A stretch of 64,000 nucleotides of DNA from Fulvivirga ulvae (lineage in GTDB: Bacteria; Bacteroidota; Bacteroidia; Cytophagales; Cyclobacteriaceae). Below the pieces are notes generated by a model. It had not been told where the DNA came from. It worked only from the letters and a program-made list of their open reading frames with translations, and did no database searches. Of this stretch, positions 1 through 8,829 are shown piece by piece; position 1 is the first letter of the stretch; every line of letters begins with the position of its first letter. The stretch spans positions 4,055,501 to 4,119,500 of the forward strand of contig NZ_CP089981.1 of the NCBI RefSeq assembly GCF_021389975.1, given 5' to 3'. The translations under genes and the position numbers were made by a program.

Positions 1-702
1 GGTAAAAAGCAACTGCTGTACCTCTTCCTCCACCTCGGGGGTCACCTGCTCTATGTTATTGGCTAAACCATATTCCACTGCAGTGGCCGCCGGGTCTATT
101 ACCGAAAGGTAGAGGGCGATCATGACAATGAGTATAAATATGGAGCCGAGCAATGTATAAAGGAAGAACTTGATAGAGGCATAGTCCTTTCTCGGCCCTC
201 CCCATAAACCGATGAGAAAGTACATAGGCAAAAGCATGAACTCGAAAAACAAGTAGAAAAGCAGGAAATCGAGTGCTACAAAACAACCGATAATAGCTGC
301 ATTCAGGATCAGATAAAGGCTAAAGTATCCTTTTACTTTTTCTTTGATATTCCATGATGAGATCACTCCAATAAAGAGTATCACTATCGATAGCAATACC
401 ATGCTAATGCTCAGTCCATCGACACCGATGAAATAGTGTGCTGAAAGTTTGCCCAGTGTTGACAGCTCCAGATTGATCCATGGAATGTTCTCAACATACT
501 GAAAGCCATTGATGGAATTTAAGCCTGCCAGAGAAGAATTATACCCCAGGTAAAGTACAACGGCCAAAAGGAGTTGGATACAGCCTACGGCTAACGCTAT
601 ATATTTTGAAGTGTGCTTTACCGACTGTGGTAAGAGCGCTATAACGATAGCGGCCGTTAGCGGTAAGAAAACTAATATGGAGAGCAAGTGGTTGTCTAAC
701 AT
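1..702 (-). CDS. nuoM: NADH-quinone oxidoreductase subunit M (partial, N-terminal half)
   Basis: Antiporter-like, proton-pumping membrane-arm subunit of complex I. The ATG at 702 opens a frame that reaches the left edge without a stop. The 234 residues seen are about half of the usual ~490-520, so the C-terminus lies outside the window. Several hydrophobic helices are visible. The stretch FFEFMLLPMYFLIGLWGG carries the conserved membrane glutamate of this family (known from E. coli NuoM). It starts three bases after the nuoL stop, so it is cotranscribed and probably translationally coupled. NuoM is preferred over NuoN because of this motif and the operon order L-M. Confidence 0.95.
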   Translation of the reverse strand, partial: MLDNHLLSILVFLPLTAAIVIALLPQSVKHTSKYIALAVGCIQLLLAVVLYLGYNSSLAGLNSINGFQYVENIPWINLELSTLGKLSAHYFIGVDGLSISMVLLSIVILFIGVISSWNIKEKVKGYFSLYLILNAAIIGCFVALDFLLFYLFFEFMLLPMYFLIGLWGGPRKDYASIKFFLYTLLGSIFILIVMIALYLSVIDPAATAVEYGLANNIEQVTPEVEEEVQQLLFT

Positions 703-705
703 CAG

Positions 706-2844
706 TTACCAGATTATCCAGAAGATCATTATTACTATGCCAAAAACGGCTATTAAAATATAACTTTGAACCCTTCCACCCTGTAATGATTTCGTCATTA
801 CGCCAATCCTGCCCGCAAAGAAAACAGAAAAATTAACAAAACCGTCAACCACCATCCGGTCGATCCAGCCTATGAGATGTGCAATGATAACGTTGATGAT
901 GGCAAAACCATCTATAGCTCTGTCTATCACACGTTTCTCGAAAGCAGAAAGCCCGTTGGCGATCCATAGTACAGGTTTTTCTATAATTAATTTATAAGCC
1001 TCATCGAGGTGCCAGTTATTATATGATAATGCCTGAAGTTTGTTGACCGTGTTTTTTCTTTGGAAGTAGCCTTTTGCGTAAGCACTTCCCGGCTTGTAAA
1101 GGAACCAGCCTGTCAAAGCCCCAATAACTATCATAGTCATGGATATTACAGTTACTTTGATATGGTTAGCCAGAGTAAGCTCAATCAGGCGGGGTTGCCA
1201 GTCAATGTCAAAGCCCGGAGTTAGGATAGTTGGTGCTTTTAAGGCTCCCAAAAACCAGCTATGGCTATGGTCCAGCGGATTGATCGACCAGATTAAACCT
1301 AATGACATAATCCCCAAAACTGTCAAGACAGCCTTCATAACCAAAGGTACTTCTTTAACTTCCTTAAGGCTGTGCCCCGGGTGCTGAGCTGCAATCCTGA
1401 ACTCTCCGAAGAACACCAGAAGCAACTGGCGGAACATATATAAAGCAGTCAATATTACCGTGAGGAAGCCCAGGTCTGGGATCAGGTAGTAAATTGAAAA
1501 CCCACCGCCGGACATCACATCTGCCCAGGCATACGCCCCTGAAAGCAAAGCATCTTTAGACAGGAAGCCTGAAAAGAAAGGGATACCAATTAGTGCCAGT
1601 GCCGATACACCATACGCCAGAAAGGTAAATGGTAGTTTTTTTCTCAGCCCGCCCATGTTGCGCATATCCTGGGCATCAAATTTTATCCCGGTGTCGTGCT
1701 CAAACTCATGAAGCGCGTAAATAACCGACCCGGCGGCCAGGAATAAACAGGCCTTGAAGAATGCGTGGGTAAACAAATGGAAAAGTGCGGCATCATATGC
1801 GCCCACGCCAATACCCATAAGCATATATCCGAGCTGGGAGATGGTGGAGTAGGCCAGTACTTTTTTAATGTCGTGCTGAGTAAGAGCTGCTATAGCACCC
1901 ATAAATGCCGTTATGGCCCCAATGGTTGCAACAAAAGTCAGGGCATCAATATCGAGCAGTACAAATACACGTGCCATCAGGAATACACCGGCAGCTACCA
2001 TAGTAGCAGCATGTATAAGTGCCGATACCGGGGTAGGGCCTTCCATGGCATCCGGTAGCCATACTTGCAGAGGAAACTGGGCTGATTTACCCATTGCTCC
2101 AAGGAAAAGGCCTATTCCCGCCACTGTCAGCCAGTCTGCATTTAAAACATAGCCCAGTGTAGTAGTCCATTCCCCTTCCGCCAGTGTCGACTGAGACATC
2201 AATACTTTCAAGGCTTCTATATCCAGGGTGTTGAACTGTACCCATAAAATCGCCAGTCCGATCAAAAAGCCGGCATCACCTACACGGTTCACAATAAATG
2301 CCTTTTTTGCCGCTTTCGATGCGCTGTCTTTCTGATACCAATGGCTGATCAGGAGATAGGATGATAAACCCACAAGCTCCCAGAAAACAAAAATGATCAG
2401 GAGGTTATCGGCCAGCACTATACCCAGCATGGAAAAGGTAAAGAGCCCTAAGAAGGCGAAATATTTTTTGTATCCGGCATCATCCTTCATATAAGCCGTA
2501 GAGTAGACGTGTACCAAAAAGGAGATCACGTTGACCACTACCAGCATAAGTGCAGCATTGATGTCCAGCAGTATACCCGCAGTAATTTGCGGCATTGAGG
2601 CTATGGAAAACCAGTCAAAGCGAGTATGGCTGGCCGGCTTAGCCCAAACTGAAAGCAAAAGGTAGACGGATATGCAGGCTGCAATAAGAATGAATGCCGA
2701 AGATACCCATGACATCAACTTCCTGGAGCTATCAGGAGCCGCCGCCATGAGAAGAAAACTAACAAACGGCACCGCTAGTATGACGAGGCATAGGATTGTT
2801 GGAGTTGTCCAGGGTAAGGGCCGTAATAGTTCAGAGTATTCCAA
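706..2844 (-). CDS. nuoL: NADH-quinone oxidoreductase subunit L
   Basis: Largest antiporter-like subunit of complex I, coupling quinone reduction to proton pumping in the inner membrane. It has 712 residues, slightly above the usual 610-680, with many TM helices. Typical motifs are FVFWELVGLSSYLLI with the conserved glutamate, GKSAQFPLQVWLPDAMEGPT with the conserved lysine, and a His-rich helix (FHLFTHAFFKA). The C-terminal part has the long lateral helix and final TM segment usual for NuoL. The start is a TTG: there is no ATG before the first TM helix, and an in-frame TAA lies just upstream. It lies four bases after the nuoK stop. Confidence 0.97.
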   Translation of the reverse strand: MEYSELLRPLPWTTPTILCLVILAVPFVSFLLMAAAPDSSRKLMSWVSSAFILIAACISVYLLLSVWAKPASHTRFDWFSIASMPQITAGILLDINAALMLVVVNVISFLVHVYSTAYMKDDAGYKKYFAFLGLFTFSMLGIVLADNLLIIFVFWELVGLSSYLLISHWYQKDSASKAAKKAFIVNRVGDAGFLIGLAILWVQFNTLDIEALKVLMSQSTLAEGEWTTTLGYVLNADWLTVAGIGLFLGAMGKSAQFPLQVWLPDAMEGPTPVSALIHAATMVAAGVFLMARVFVLLDIDALTFVATIGAITAFMGAIAALTQHDIKKVLAYSTISQLGYMLMGIGVGAYDAALFHLFTHAFFKACLFLAAGSVIYALHEFEHDTGIKFDAQDMRNMGGLRKKLPFTFLAYGVSALALIGIPFFSGFLSKDALLSGAYAWADVMSGGGFSIYYLIPDLGFLTVILTALYMFRQLLLVFFGEFRIAAQHPGHSLKEVKEVPLVMKAVLTVLGIMSLGLIWSINPLDHSHSWFLGALKAPTILTPGFDIDWQPRLIELTLANHIKVTVISMTMIVIGALTGWFLYKPGSAYAKGYFQRKNTVNKLQALSYNNWHLDEAYKLIIEKPVLWIANGLSAFEKRVIDRAIDGFAIINVIIAHLIGWIDRMVVDGFVNFSVFFAGRIGVMTKSLQGGRVQSYILIAVFGIVIMIFWIIW

Positions 2845-2848
2845 AGGC

Positions 2849-3151
2849 TTATCCTTTTAACTGGTTTATCTCATCCAGGTTGGTGGTACTAAAATATTTA
2901 TAGATCTTTAAGATGATTGCCAACCCCACGGCTGCTTCTGCTGCCGCAACCACTATTACAAACAAAGCAAAAAACTGCCCGCCCAGCTTAATGTTATCCA
3001 ACTGGCTAATGGCTATAAAATTAATATTGGCAGCATTGAGTATCAGTTCCACACCCATAAGCACTACAATAGCATTCTTTTTGGTAATGATCACTGCCAT
3101 GCCAATGCAAAAGAGTATTGCGGATAATATGAAGTAATGTTCAATGGCCAT
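2849..3151 (-). CDS. nuoK: NADH-quinone oxidoreductase subunit K
   Basis: Small three-helix membrane subunit of complex I. At 100 residues it has the family's standard length. Two membrane glutamates known to matter in the family are present, one in MGVELILNAANINF and one in AAAEAAVGLAIIL. The start codon overlaps the end of nuoJ by eleven bases, which suggests translational coupling. Confidence 0.97.
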   Translation of the reverse strand: MAIEHYFILSAILFCIGMAVIITKKNAIVVLMGVELILNAANINFIAISQLDNIKLGGQFFALFVIVVAAAEAAVGLAIILKIYKYFSTTNLDEINQLKG

Positions 3152-3677
3152 CGGATCTTTCTTTATAACCGGCTACAGTTGCAGCGCCTATTAAGGCAAC
3201 AAGTAGCAACACAGCAGCAATTTCAAAAGGTAATATATAATCACTCATTAAACCAATACCCAGTTGATTTATGTTGGTGAGGTTTTCAGTCGGTTTGTAA
3301 TTGGCGTTTTCGATCAAAGCCTGACCTTGCAATGCCGTAAAATTCATTTGAAATATGGCATAAATCAGTAGTGCTGATAACGAAAGCATAACCACTGCCG
3401 CAGAAAACCTGTTGCGTGATTCCGTGATCATGGCTTTGCCGGAGATTTTATTGGTAAGCATAACGCCAAAGATCAGAAGCACCACTATACCACCCACGTA
3501 TACCATAATCTGGGTAATGGCCACAAACTCAGCACCTGCAATAACATAGATGCCGGCAACAGCCATAAAAGTAGCTACCAGAGAAAATGCAGCGTAGAGA
3601 ATGTTCTTCGAAAACAAGACGACCAGCGCGGAAAGCACTGCCACACCACAAAAAAAGTAGAACATAACTTCAACCAT
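3141..3677 (-). CDS. nuoJ: NADH-quinone oxidoreductase subunit J
   Basis: Membrane subunit of complex I with five predicted TM helices. It has about 178 residues, normal for the family. The segment AITQIMVYVGGIVVLLIFGVM (its core GGIVVLLIFGVML is diagnostic) matches the NuoJ TM3 region. The reading frame offers GTG at 3680, ATG at 3677 and ATG at 3665; I chose 3677. It overlaps the end of nuoI by a few bases and the start of nuoK by eleven, as expected in a tight nuo operon. Confidence 0.96.
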   Translation of the reverse strand: MVEVMFYFFCGVAVLSALVVLFSKNILYAAFSLVATFMAVAGIYVIAGAEFVAITQIMVYVGGIVVLLIFGVMLTNKISGKAMITESRNRFSAAVVMLSLSALLIYAIFQMNFTALQGQALIENANYKPTENLTNINQLGIGLMSDYILPFEIAAVLLLVALIGAATVAGYKERSDGH

Positions 3678-4485
3678 CACTATCCTCCCCCTTATCTTTC
3701 TTTTTTATGACAGGTTTTGGTTTCATGACCGGCTTGGGCCTGATCTTAGGCTTTGGTTTTGCGCTGGGCTCAGTATCAGCATCCATATCAGCTTTTGGCT
3801 CAGAAGGGGTTTCCCCTGTTTTTTTGATTTTTGGCTTGAATACAGGTTTGGCACCACCCATCTTTGGCTTGGCTGCAGGCTTCTTTTCGGTGGTTTCTGT
3901 AGCAGCAGGGGCAGTTTGTTCTTTTGCCGCTACCTTTTGCTTTTCAAATTCCTCCAGCTCTTTTCTTTTCTCCAGGATTTCCAGAGGAGTCATCGTGGCA
4001 AAAGAATAAGTATGGTCATCAACATCGTATTCGCTGAAATCATAAGTTTTAGTCATGGTCAGGCATTCGGTAGGACAGACCGTGGTACAAAGGCCGCAAA
4101 AGCAACATTTGCCCATATCGATGTCAAACTTGGCCGCATAGATCCGTTTGGAGGTGCCATCAGAGGTCTTACCAATTTCACCGACCGCTCTTATAGGGTC
4201 AATGTCAATACAATCTACAGGACAGATCTTAGCACACTTGTCGCATACTATACAATCATCAATTTCATTGTGCAGTCTGTACCTGCCATTGTCCGGAATC
4301 GGGAAGCTTTCATGAGGGTATTGAACGGTTACCAGGCCCTTGTCCTGTTTGAAGTAATCCGTATCGCACACAGGTACAGGCTTTTGTGAAGTTCTTGCCT
4401 GTAAAATGTGCTTAAAAGTGATTTGTAAACCTCCCCACAAGGTTTTTATCGTTTGGCCAATATTGCTCCAGTAGGAATGGTTCAT
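3670..4485 (-). CDS. nuoI: NADH-quinone oxidoreductase subunit I with a long charged C-terminal tail
   Basis: Peripheral-arm ferredoxin-like subunit that passes electrons through two [4Fe-4S] clusters (N6a/N6b) towards quinone. The two cluster motifs are CIVCDKCAKICP and CCFCGLCTTVCP. The frame opens at 4521 but I prefer the ATG at 4485, which gives a normal N-terminus (MNHSYWSNIG). About 271 residues result, whereas the family is usually 160-190. The excess is a C-terminal extension of ~90 residues made almost entirely of Ala, Pro, Lys and Glu, ending in KPKPVIKKKDKGEDSDG. The extension is probably disordered and its role is unknown. The gene follows a histidine kinase gene rather than nuoH. 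Confidence 0.95.
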   Translation of the reverse strand: MNHSYWSNIGQTIKTLWGGLQITFKHILQARTSQKPVPVCDTDYFKQDKGLVTVQYPHESFPIPDNGRYRLHNEIDDCIVCDKCAKICPVDCIDIDPIRAVGEIGKTSDGTSKRIYAAKFDIDMGKCCFCGLCTTVCPTECLTMTKTYDFSEYDVDDHTYSFATMTPLEILEKRKELEEFEKQKVAAKEQTAPAATETTEKKPAAKPKMGGAKPVFKPKIKKTGETPSEPKADMDADTEPSAKPKPKIRPKPVMKPKPVIKKKDKGEDSDG

Positions 4486-4538
4486 GCTACAAATATTGGT
4501 CAGCGAATTAAGAAAATGCAAGAAAATTCAAGAAATGT

Positions 4539-6572
4539 TTAGAAGATCGGCTCTTTTTTTATGGTGAACTTAAACGTACTGCCTTCACCTTCCTTGCTTT
4601 CCACCCATATCTTTCCACCCATACGCTCCACAAACTCTTTACAGAGTTTAAGACCGAGACCAGTGCCTTTTTCGTTGGCGGTGCCTTTGGTGGTATAGAG
4701 TACAGTGGTGTTGAACAACTGGGACTTTTGCTCTTCGCTCATACCTATACCGTTGTCTTTAATACTTATGATCAGGGTATCGTTATCTTTATCTTTAGCG
4801 GAAATCTCTACATAACCACCCTCCCTGGTAAATTTAATAGAGTTGGCTACTAAATTCCGGATGATAAGGTCAAGCATATTCCTGTCTGCCAAAACACTCA
4901 TATCTTCTTCTACAAGATCTATGAACTGGATGCTTTTGTCATTGATCTCGCGGAAAAAGTTAAGATTTTCCTCTACAAGTTCTTTTAGTTCCAGAGGTTC
5001 TTCCTGAATGGTGATCTCATTCATTTGTACCAATGCCCAATCCAGAAGATTGTCAAGCAATTTACGGGTATTGTCAAGTCTCACTTTCAGTGATTTCGTC
5101 AGCTGGCGCAGTTCTTCCTGGTTGAGGTTGCCTTCATCAAGCATATCCAAAATACCTACCAGAGCATGAATGGGGGAGCGGACATCATGGGAAACGATAG
5201 AAAAGAATTTATCCTTCATTTCAAGCAGCCCTGCCAGCTCCCGGCTTTGCTCCTCCATTTCTTTTTGATGTATAACCAAAAGATCATTGATCTTTTTGCG
5301 GCGTACACTACTTCTGTACAGCGTGATTAGCAATACAGCTGTAAAAGCCAGTATAACGACCAGGATATTTCTGAAAAACTCCTCATTTTTCAGCTGGGTT
5401 TTCTGCTGCTCTTCTTTTTGGTTGAGCAGGGCAATTTCCATATCCTTATTGGCGGTTTCATATTTTATCTGGATCTGGGCAAACTGCTCTTTTTGCTTTT
5501 CACTGAATACACTGTCCTCCATGGCCTTAAACATTTTGTAATACTTCAGCGACAGTTTATACTCGCCCTTCCTTTCATAAAGATTAGACATTTCCTCATA
5601 AGCTTTGATGATCAGCTCATTGTTGTTCATGCCTTTTGAAATTTTCAGGGAAGCATCCAAAAGCTCTCCGGCTTTGTCATATTCTCCCATTTTCATTCTT
5701 GCAACACCCAGCCCGAGTTGTGTTTCAGCAATACCACTCTTGTTGTTAAGTTCTTCATACCTTTTCAGTGCACGATCATGGTAATCCAGTGATTTCTCAA
5801 ATTCACCGAGATTTTCATAGGCTATGGCTATTTTATTCAGTATCTGAGGGATCAGAACCGTGGTTTTCAGTTTCATGCTGAGTTCCAGTGCCTTTTGTAG
5901 TTCAGTCAGCGCTTTTTCATACTGCCCCTCCATAATGAGTATTTCGCCGATGTCATGCCCTGAATAAGCCAGCCCTTCATGGTCATCAATTACACTACTC
6001 AGCTTCATGGAGTTTTCTATGTACTCCCTGGCTTTTTCCAGTTGTCCCATAGATTTCAGTACCCTTCCGATATTATAGGTGGTAATGGCAATATATAGCT
6101 TGTCATTTATTTCCTGTGCCTTTTTTAAACTTTGCTGATAGTAGTCGTAGGCATCACTGAATAAGTCAAGATCATAATAATCTTCTCCTATACTGTTCAG
6201 TGCCAGGGTAACGCCTGCGCCATAATCCATTTGTTTGTAGAGTCGAAGCGCTTCAAGATCATACTTTAAAGCCTCTTTGTAGTTGCTTTGTACGGTGTGG
6301 TAGCCTGCAAGCATTTCATCGGCAAAGGCGAGGTAGAGAGAGTCCTGAAGTTCAACAGCAAGATTGCGGGCCTGAATGGCCAACTGAATGGCAGTATCTA
6401 CATTATTGTAATTATACTCATTGACAAGGTAAAATAGGATTTCGAGCTTTAATGAATCTGACTGACTTTCATTAAAGGCACGTTTTAAACTGTCAATTTT
6501 TGCCTGGTCTTGCGCTCGAAGCAATCCTGAACAAGCAAACAGGATAAAAAGTATGTATAAGTGCTTTCTCAA
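4539..6572 (-). CDS. TPR-repeat sensor histidine kinase inside the nuo operon
   Basis: Predicted sensor kinase, 677 residues. Order: signal peptide (1-20), tetratricopeptide repeats (~50-345), coiled coil (~345-395), one TM helix (~397-417), a second coiled coil, HisKA with phospho-acceptor His462 in FSIVSHDVRSPIHAL, then HATPase_c with N-box NLVANSIKF, DNGIGM and KGTGLGLKL. The TPR part would sit in the periplasm and the kinase in the cytoplasm. No receiver domain or response regulator is attached. It starts 18 bases after the nuoH stop and ends about 50 bases before nuoI, all on the same strand, so it is probably cotranscribed with complex I genes. Function in respiration is not shown by the sequence. 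Confidence 0.93.
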   Translation of the reverse strand: MRKHLYILFILFACSGLLRAQDQAKIDSLKRAFNESQSDSLKLEILFYLVNEYNYNNVDTAIQLAIQARNLAVELQDSLYLAFADEMLAGYHTVQSNYKEALKYDLEALRLYKQMDYGAGVTLALNSIGEDYYDLDLFSDAYDYYQQSLKKAQEINDKLYIAITTYNIGRVLKSMGQLEKAREYIENSMKLSSVIDDHEGLAYSGHDIGEILIMEGQYEKALTELQKALELSMKLKTTVLIPQILNKIAIAYENLGEFEKSLDYHDRALKRYEELNNKSGIAETQLGLGVARMKMGEYDKAGELLDASLKISKGMNNNELIIKAYEEMSNLYERKGEYKLSLKYYKMFKAMEDSVFSEKQKEQFAQIQIKYETANKDMEIALLNQKEEQQKTQLKNEEFFRNILVVILAFTAVLLITLYRSSVRRKKINDLLVIHQKEMEEQSRELAGLLEMKDKFFSIVSHDVRSPIHALVGILDMLDEGNLNQEELRQLTKSLKVRLDNTRKLLDNLLDWALVQMNEITIQEEPLELKELVEENLNFFREINDKSIQFIDLVEEDMSVLADRNMLDLIIRNLVANSIKFTREGGYVEISAKDKDNDTLIISIKDNGIGMSEEQKSQLFNTTVLYTTKGTANEKGTGLGLKLCKEFVERMGGKIWVESKEGEGSTFKFTIKKEPIF

Positions 6573-6590
6573 AATATTTTTTAATATACA

Positions 6591-7673
6591 TTAAATCATG
6601 AACAATCTCCATACCCCTGATAATAATAACAGCACCAGCGCAGCAGGAGTCAGATATTTCCACCCGAGACTCATAAGCTGATCTATTCTTACCCTTGGGT
6701 AGGTCCACCTGACCCACATCTGTAGCAATACCATTAGCATGGCTTTGCTGATGAGCCAGAAACCGCTGCAAAAATGACCGAACCAGGTACCTGGCACGCC
6801 ACTGGTCCACTCAGCGAGCTTTAAAGGGCCTATATTGGGAAAAGGAGTGTTCCAGCTGCCAAAAAATAACACTACGCCCAGCAGCGAAACCAAAAGCATC
6901 ATGCCATATTCGGCAAGCATGATCACGGACCATCTGAAACCTGAATACTCAGTTTGGAAACCTGCAACGATCTCTGACTCTGCCTCAGGCAGATCGAATG
7001 GTGCCCTGTTACTTTCAGCCAGGGAGGTGATAAAAAAGATAAGCCATGCTAAAAAGAGCAGGGGTATTCTTACCACATTCCAGCTTAAAAAACCTCCGAT
7101 ATGTGTTATATCAATATCGAGGGCTTTAAGGCCGAAAAGATAGTTGGTTTCATTGGCCCAGATACCCTGCTGGGTAGAAATAGTCTGTAAATCAAGAGAT
7201 TGACTGATAATAACCACGCATAATACACTCAGGGTCAACGGCACTTCGTAGGATATGATCTGAGCTGCAGAGCGCATGGCACCTAAAAGAGAATATTTGT
7301 TGTTAGAGCTCCAGCCCGCCATAACAATGCCGATAACATCGAGCGAAATAATTGCCAGCAAGTAAAATACACCGGTCTGGATAGGGGCACCTTGCCAGAA
7401 GGATGTAACCGGCAGCACGGCAAAGCCTGCAAACACAAAAACAAATATTAAAACAGGTGCTATCAGAAACAGCTTACGGTCAGCACTTTTAGGTACAATA
7501 TCTTCCTTTTGCACCAGCTTGAGAAGGTCAGCAATAGTCTGTAAAAGTCCGTAATAACCCACCTCCATAGGGCCGTATCTGTCTTGTATAAAGGCTGATA
7601 GCTTTCGTTCGGCGTAGATAGCAAAAACGGCATAAACAAGTAAAAAAGGAAGAAAGAATAAAATAGTTGACAT
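6591..7673 (-). CDS. nuoH: NADH-quinone oxidoreductase subunit H
   Basis: Membrane subunit that contacts the quinone-binding cavity of complex I, 360 residues with about eight TM helices. Family motifs: AERKLSAFIQDRYGPMEVG near the N-terminus, SLAESNRAPFDLPEAESEIV in the middle, and GFQTEYSGFRW following it. It is the first nuo gene here: upstream lies a 114-base gap and then murI, so nuoA-G must be elsewhere on the chromosome. The ATG at 7673 is the only sensible start. Confidence 0.97.
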   Translation of the reverse strand: MSTILFFLPFLLVYAVFAIYAERKLSAFIQDRYGPMEVGYYGLLQTIADLLKLVQKEDIVPKSADRKLFLIAPVLIFVFVFAGFAVLPVTSFWQGAPIQTGVFYLLAIISLDVIGIVMAGWSSNNKYSLLGAMRSAAQIISYEVPLTLSVLCVVIISQSLDLQTISTQQGIWANETNYLFGLKALDIDITHIGGFLSWNVVRIPLLFLAWLIFFITSLAESNRAPFDLPEAESEIVAGFQTEYSGFRWSVIMLAEYGMMLLVSLLGVVLFFGSWNTPFPNIGPLKLAEWTSGVPGTWFGHFCSGFWLISKAMLMVLLQMWVRWTYPRVRIDQLMSLGWKYLTPAALVLLLLSGVWRLFMI

Positions 7674-7787
7674 CTGTAAAATTTAATTTATCAGCCCCTT
7701 GCGGCAAAATAAACCAATACTGTTCAGATTACGCAAAGTATCCTTCGTCAATATATTAATATTTCAGATATAAAACATCAATTCGTA

Positions 7788-8603
7788 TTAATCCCATAGT
7801 GGATACTTTTCCAAATGCACCAGTTCCCTGAAGAATATTTTGGTCGAGGCCTCAAATGACTGAGTGAAATCGGAAACCAGGAACTCATCTTTTAACTCCT
7901 GTCCTTCAGGAGCCAGTAACTTGCTCTCGGTCAGGTAGTTTTTTAGGTATTTGGCAGTGATCTCAGAAGAATCCAGAATTTTTACCTGGCCATTGAAAAA
8001 GTCATTGATCTGTTTTTTGATTAAAGGATAGTGCGTACACCCGAGGATCAGAGCCTCTATATCTCTGAACTGATTGATGTTTAAATATTTTTCAATGATC
8101 TCATGGCTGATCTTATTGTTGAAAAAGCCTTCCTCGATCATAGGTACCAGCAACGGTGTGGCTATGGATACCAGTTCAATGTTCTGCTTCAGCTGCTTGA
8201 TTTTTTTAGCATAAACATTGGATTGTACGGTACGCTTGGTGCCAATTAAGCCAATCTTGTGTCCATTAAAATGCTCTTTGACATAAGAAACCATGGGGTC
8301 AATCACATTAATGACCTTGGCTCTCTTTCCGGTGTATTCCTTTAATAGCTCATAGGCGGCCGAACTTGCTGAATTGCAGGCAATTACTATCACTTTGCAA
8401 CCTTTTTTTAATAACACATCGGCAATCTTGACGGAGTAGGCCTGCACCGCAGCTTCTGACTTATCGCCATAGGGCAAATGTGCTGTATCGCCAAAGTAGA
8501 TCATAGACTCATAAGGAAGTACACGCCTGATGGCATGAGCCACCGTCAGACCACCAATTCCGCTATCAAATATCCCAACAGGGCTCCCAATGTTAAAATC
8601 CAT
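7788..8603 (-). CDS. murI: Glutamate racemase
   Basis: Cytoplasmic cofactor-independent racemase making D-glutamate for peptidoglycan. It has 271 residues, the usual length. The N-terminal motif GIFDSGIGGLTV holds the conserved Asp-Ser pair. The two catalytic cysteines are Cys76 in ACNSASS and Cys189 in LGCTHYPL. It is on the same strand as nuoH but 114 bases upstream of it, and divergent from fabI. It may be a single-gene unit. Confidence 0.97.
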   Translation of the reverse strand: MDFNIGSPVGIFDSGIGGLTVAHAIRRVLPYESMIYFGDTAHLPYGDKSEAAVQAYSVKIADVLLKKGCKVIVIACNSASSAAYELLKEYTGKRAKVINVIDPMVSYVKEHFNGHKIGLIGTKRTVQSNVYAKKIKQLKQNIELVSIATPLLVPMIEEGFFNNKISHEIIEKYLNINQFRDIEALILGCTHYPLIKKQINDFFNGQVKILDSSEITAKYLKNYLTESKLLAPEGQELKDEFLVSDFTQSFEASTKIFFRELVHLEKYPLWD

Positions 8604-8782
8604 ATTAAAAATTTAAAGCCTCAAAAGTATTAAAAATAATATCTGTCGGGAGTGGCTATCCGGCATTTTTTAAGAAAAAAGTCGATGAGGTTTGTGCATA
8701 ACTCGCGGTTATCGTATTAAAATTGGGTAGTGATGTAAGTCTGCCCTTGCTTTGGTTTACCGGCACTCTCCATTTAGGTAAA

Positions 8783-8790
8783 TAATTTTG
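8783..8790 (+). promoter_or_regulatory. Bacteroidota-type -7 element upstream of fabI
   Basis: TAATTTTG matches the TAnnTTTG consensus of the Bacteroidota main sigma factor and lies about 40 bases before the fabI ATG. A well-spaced -33 TTTG is not evident: the nearest, at 8751, is too far. The call therefore rests on the -7 element and position. Confidence 0.45.
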
Positions 8791-8829
8791 TATTATTGCA
8801 CATCCAAAGAAGAAAAAAACTAACGTACT

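Noticed and set aside
3707..4009. 100-residue Gly/Phe-rich plus-strand frame opposite nuoI
   Set aside because: It is the antisense shadow of the Lys/Pro-rich NuoI tail.
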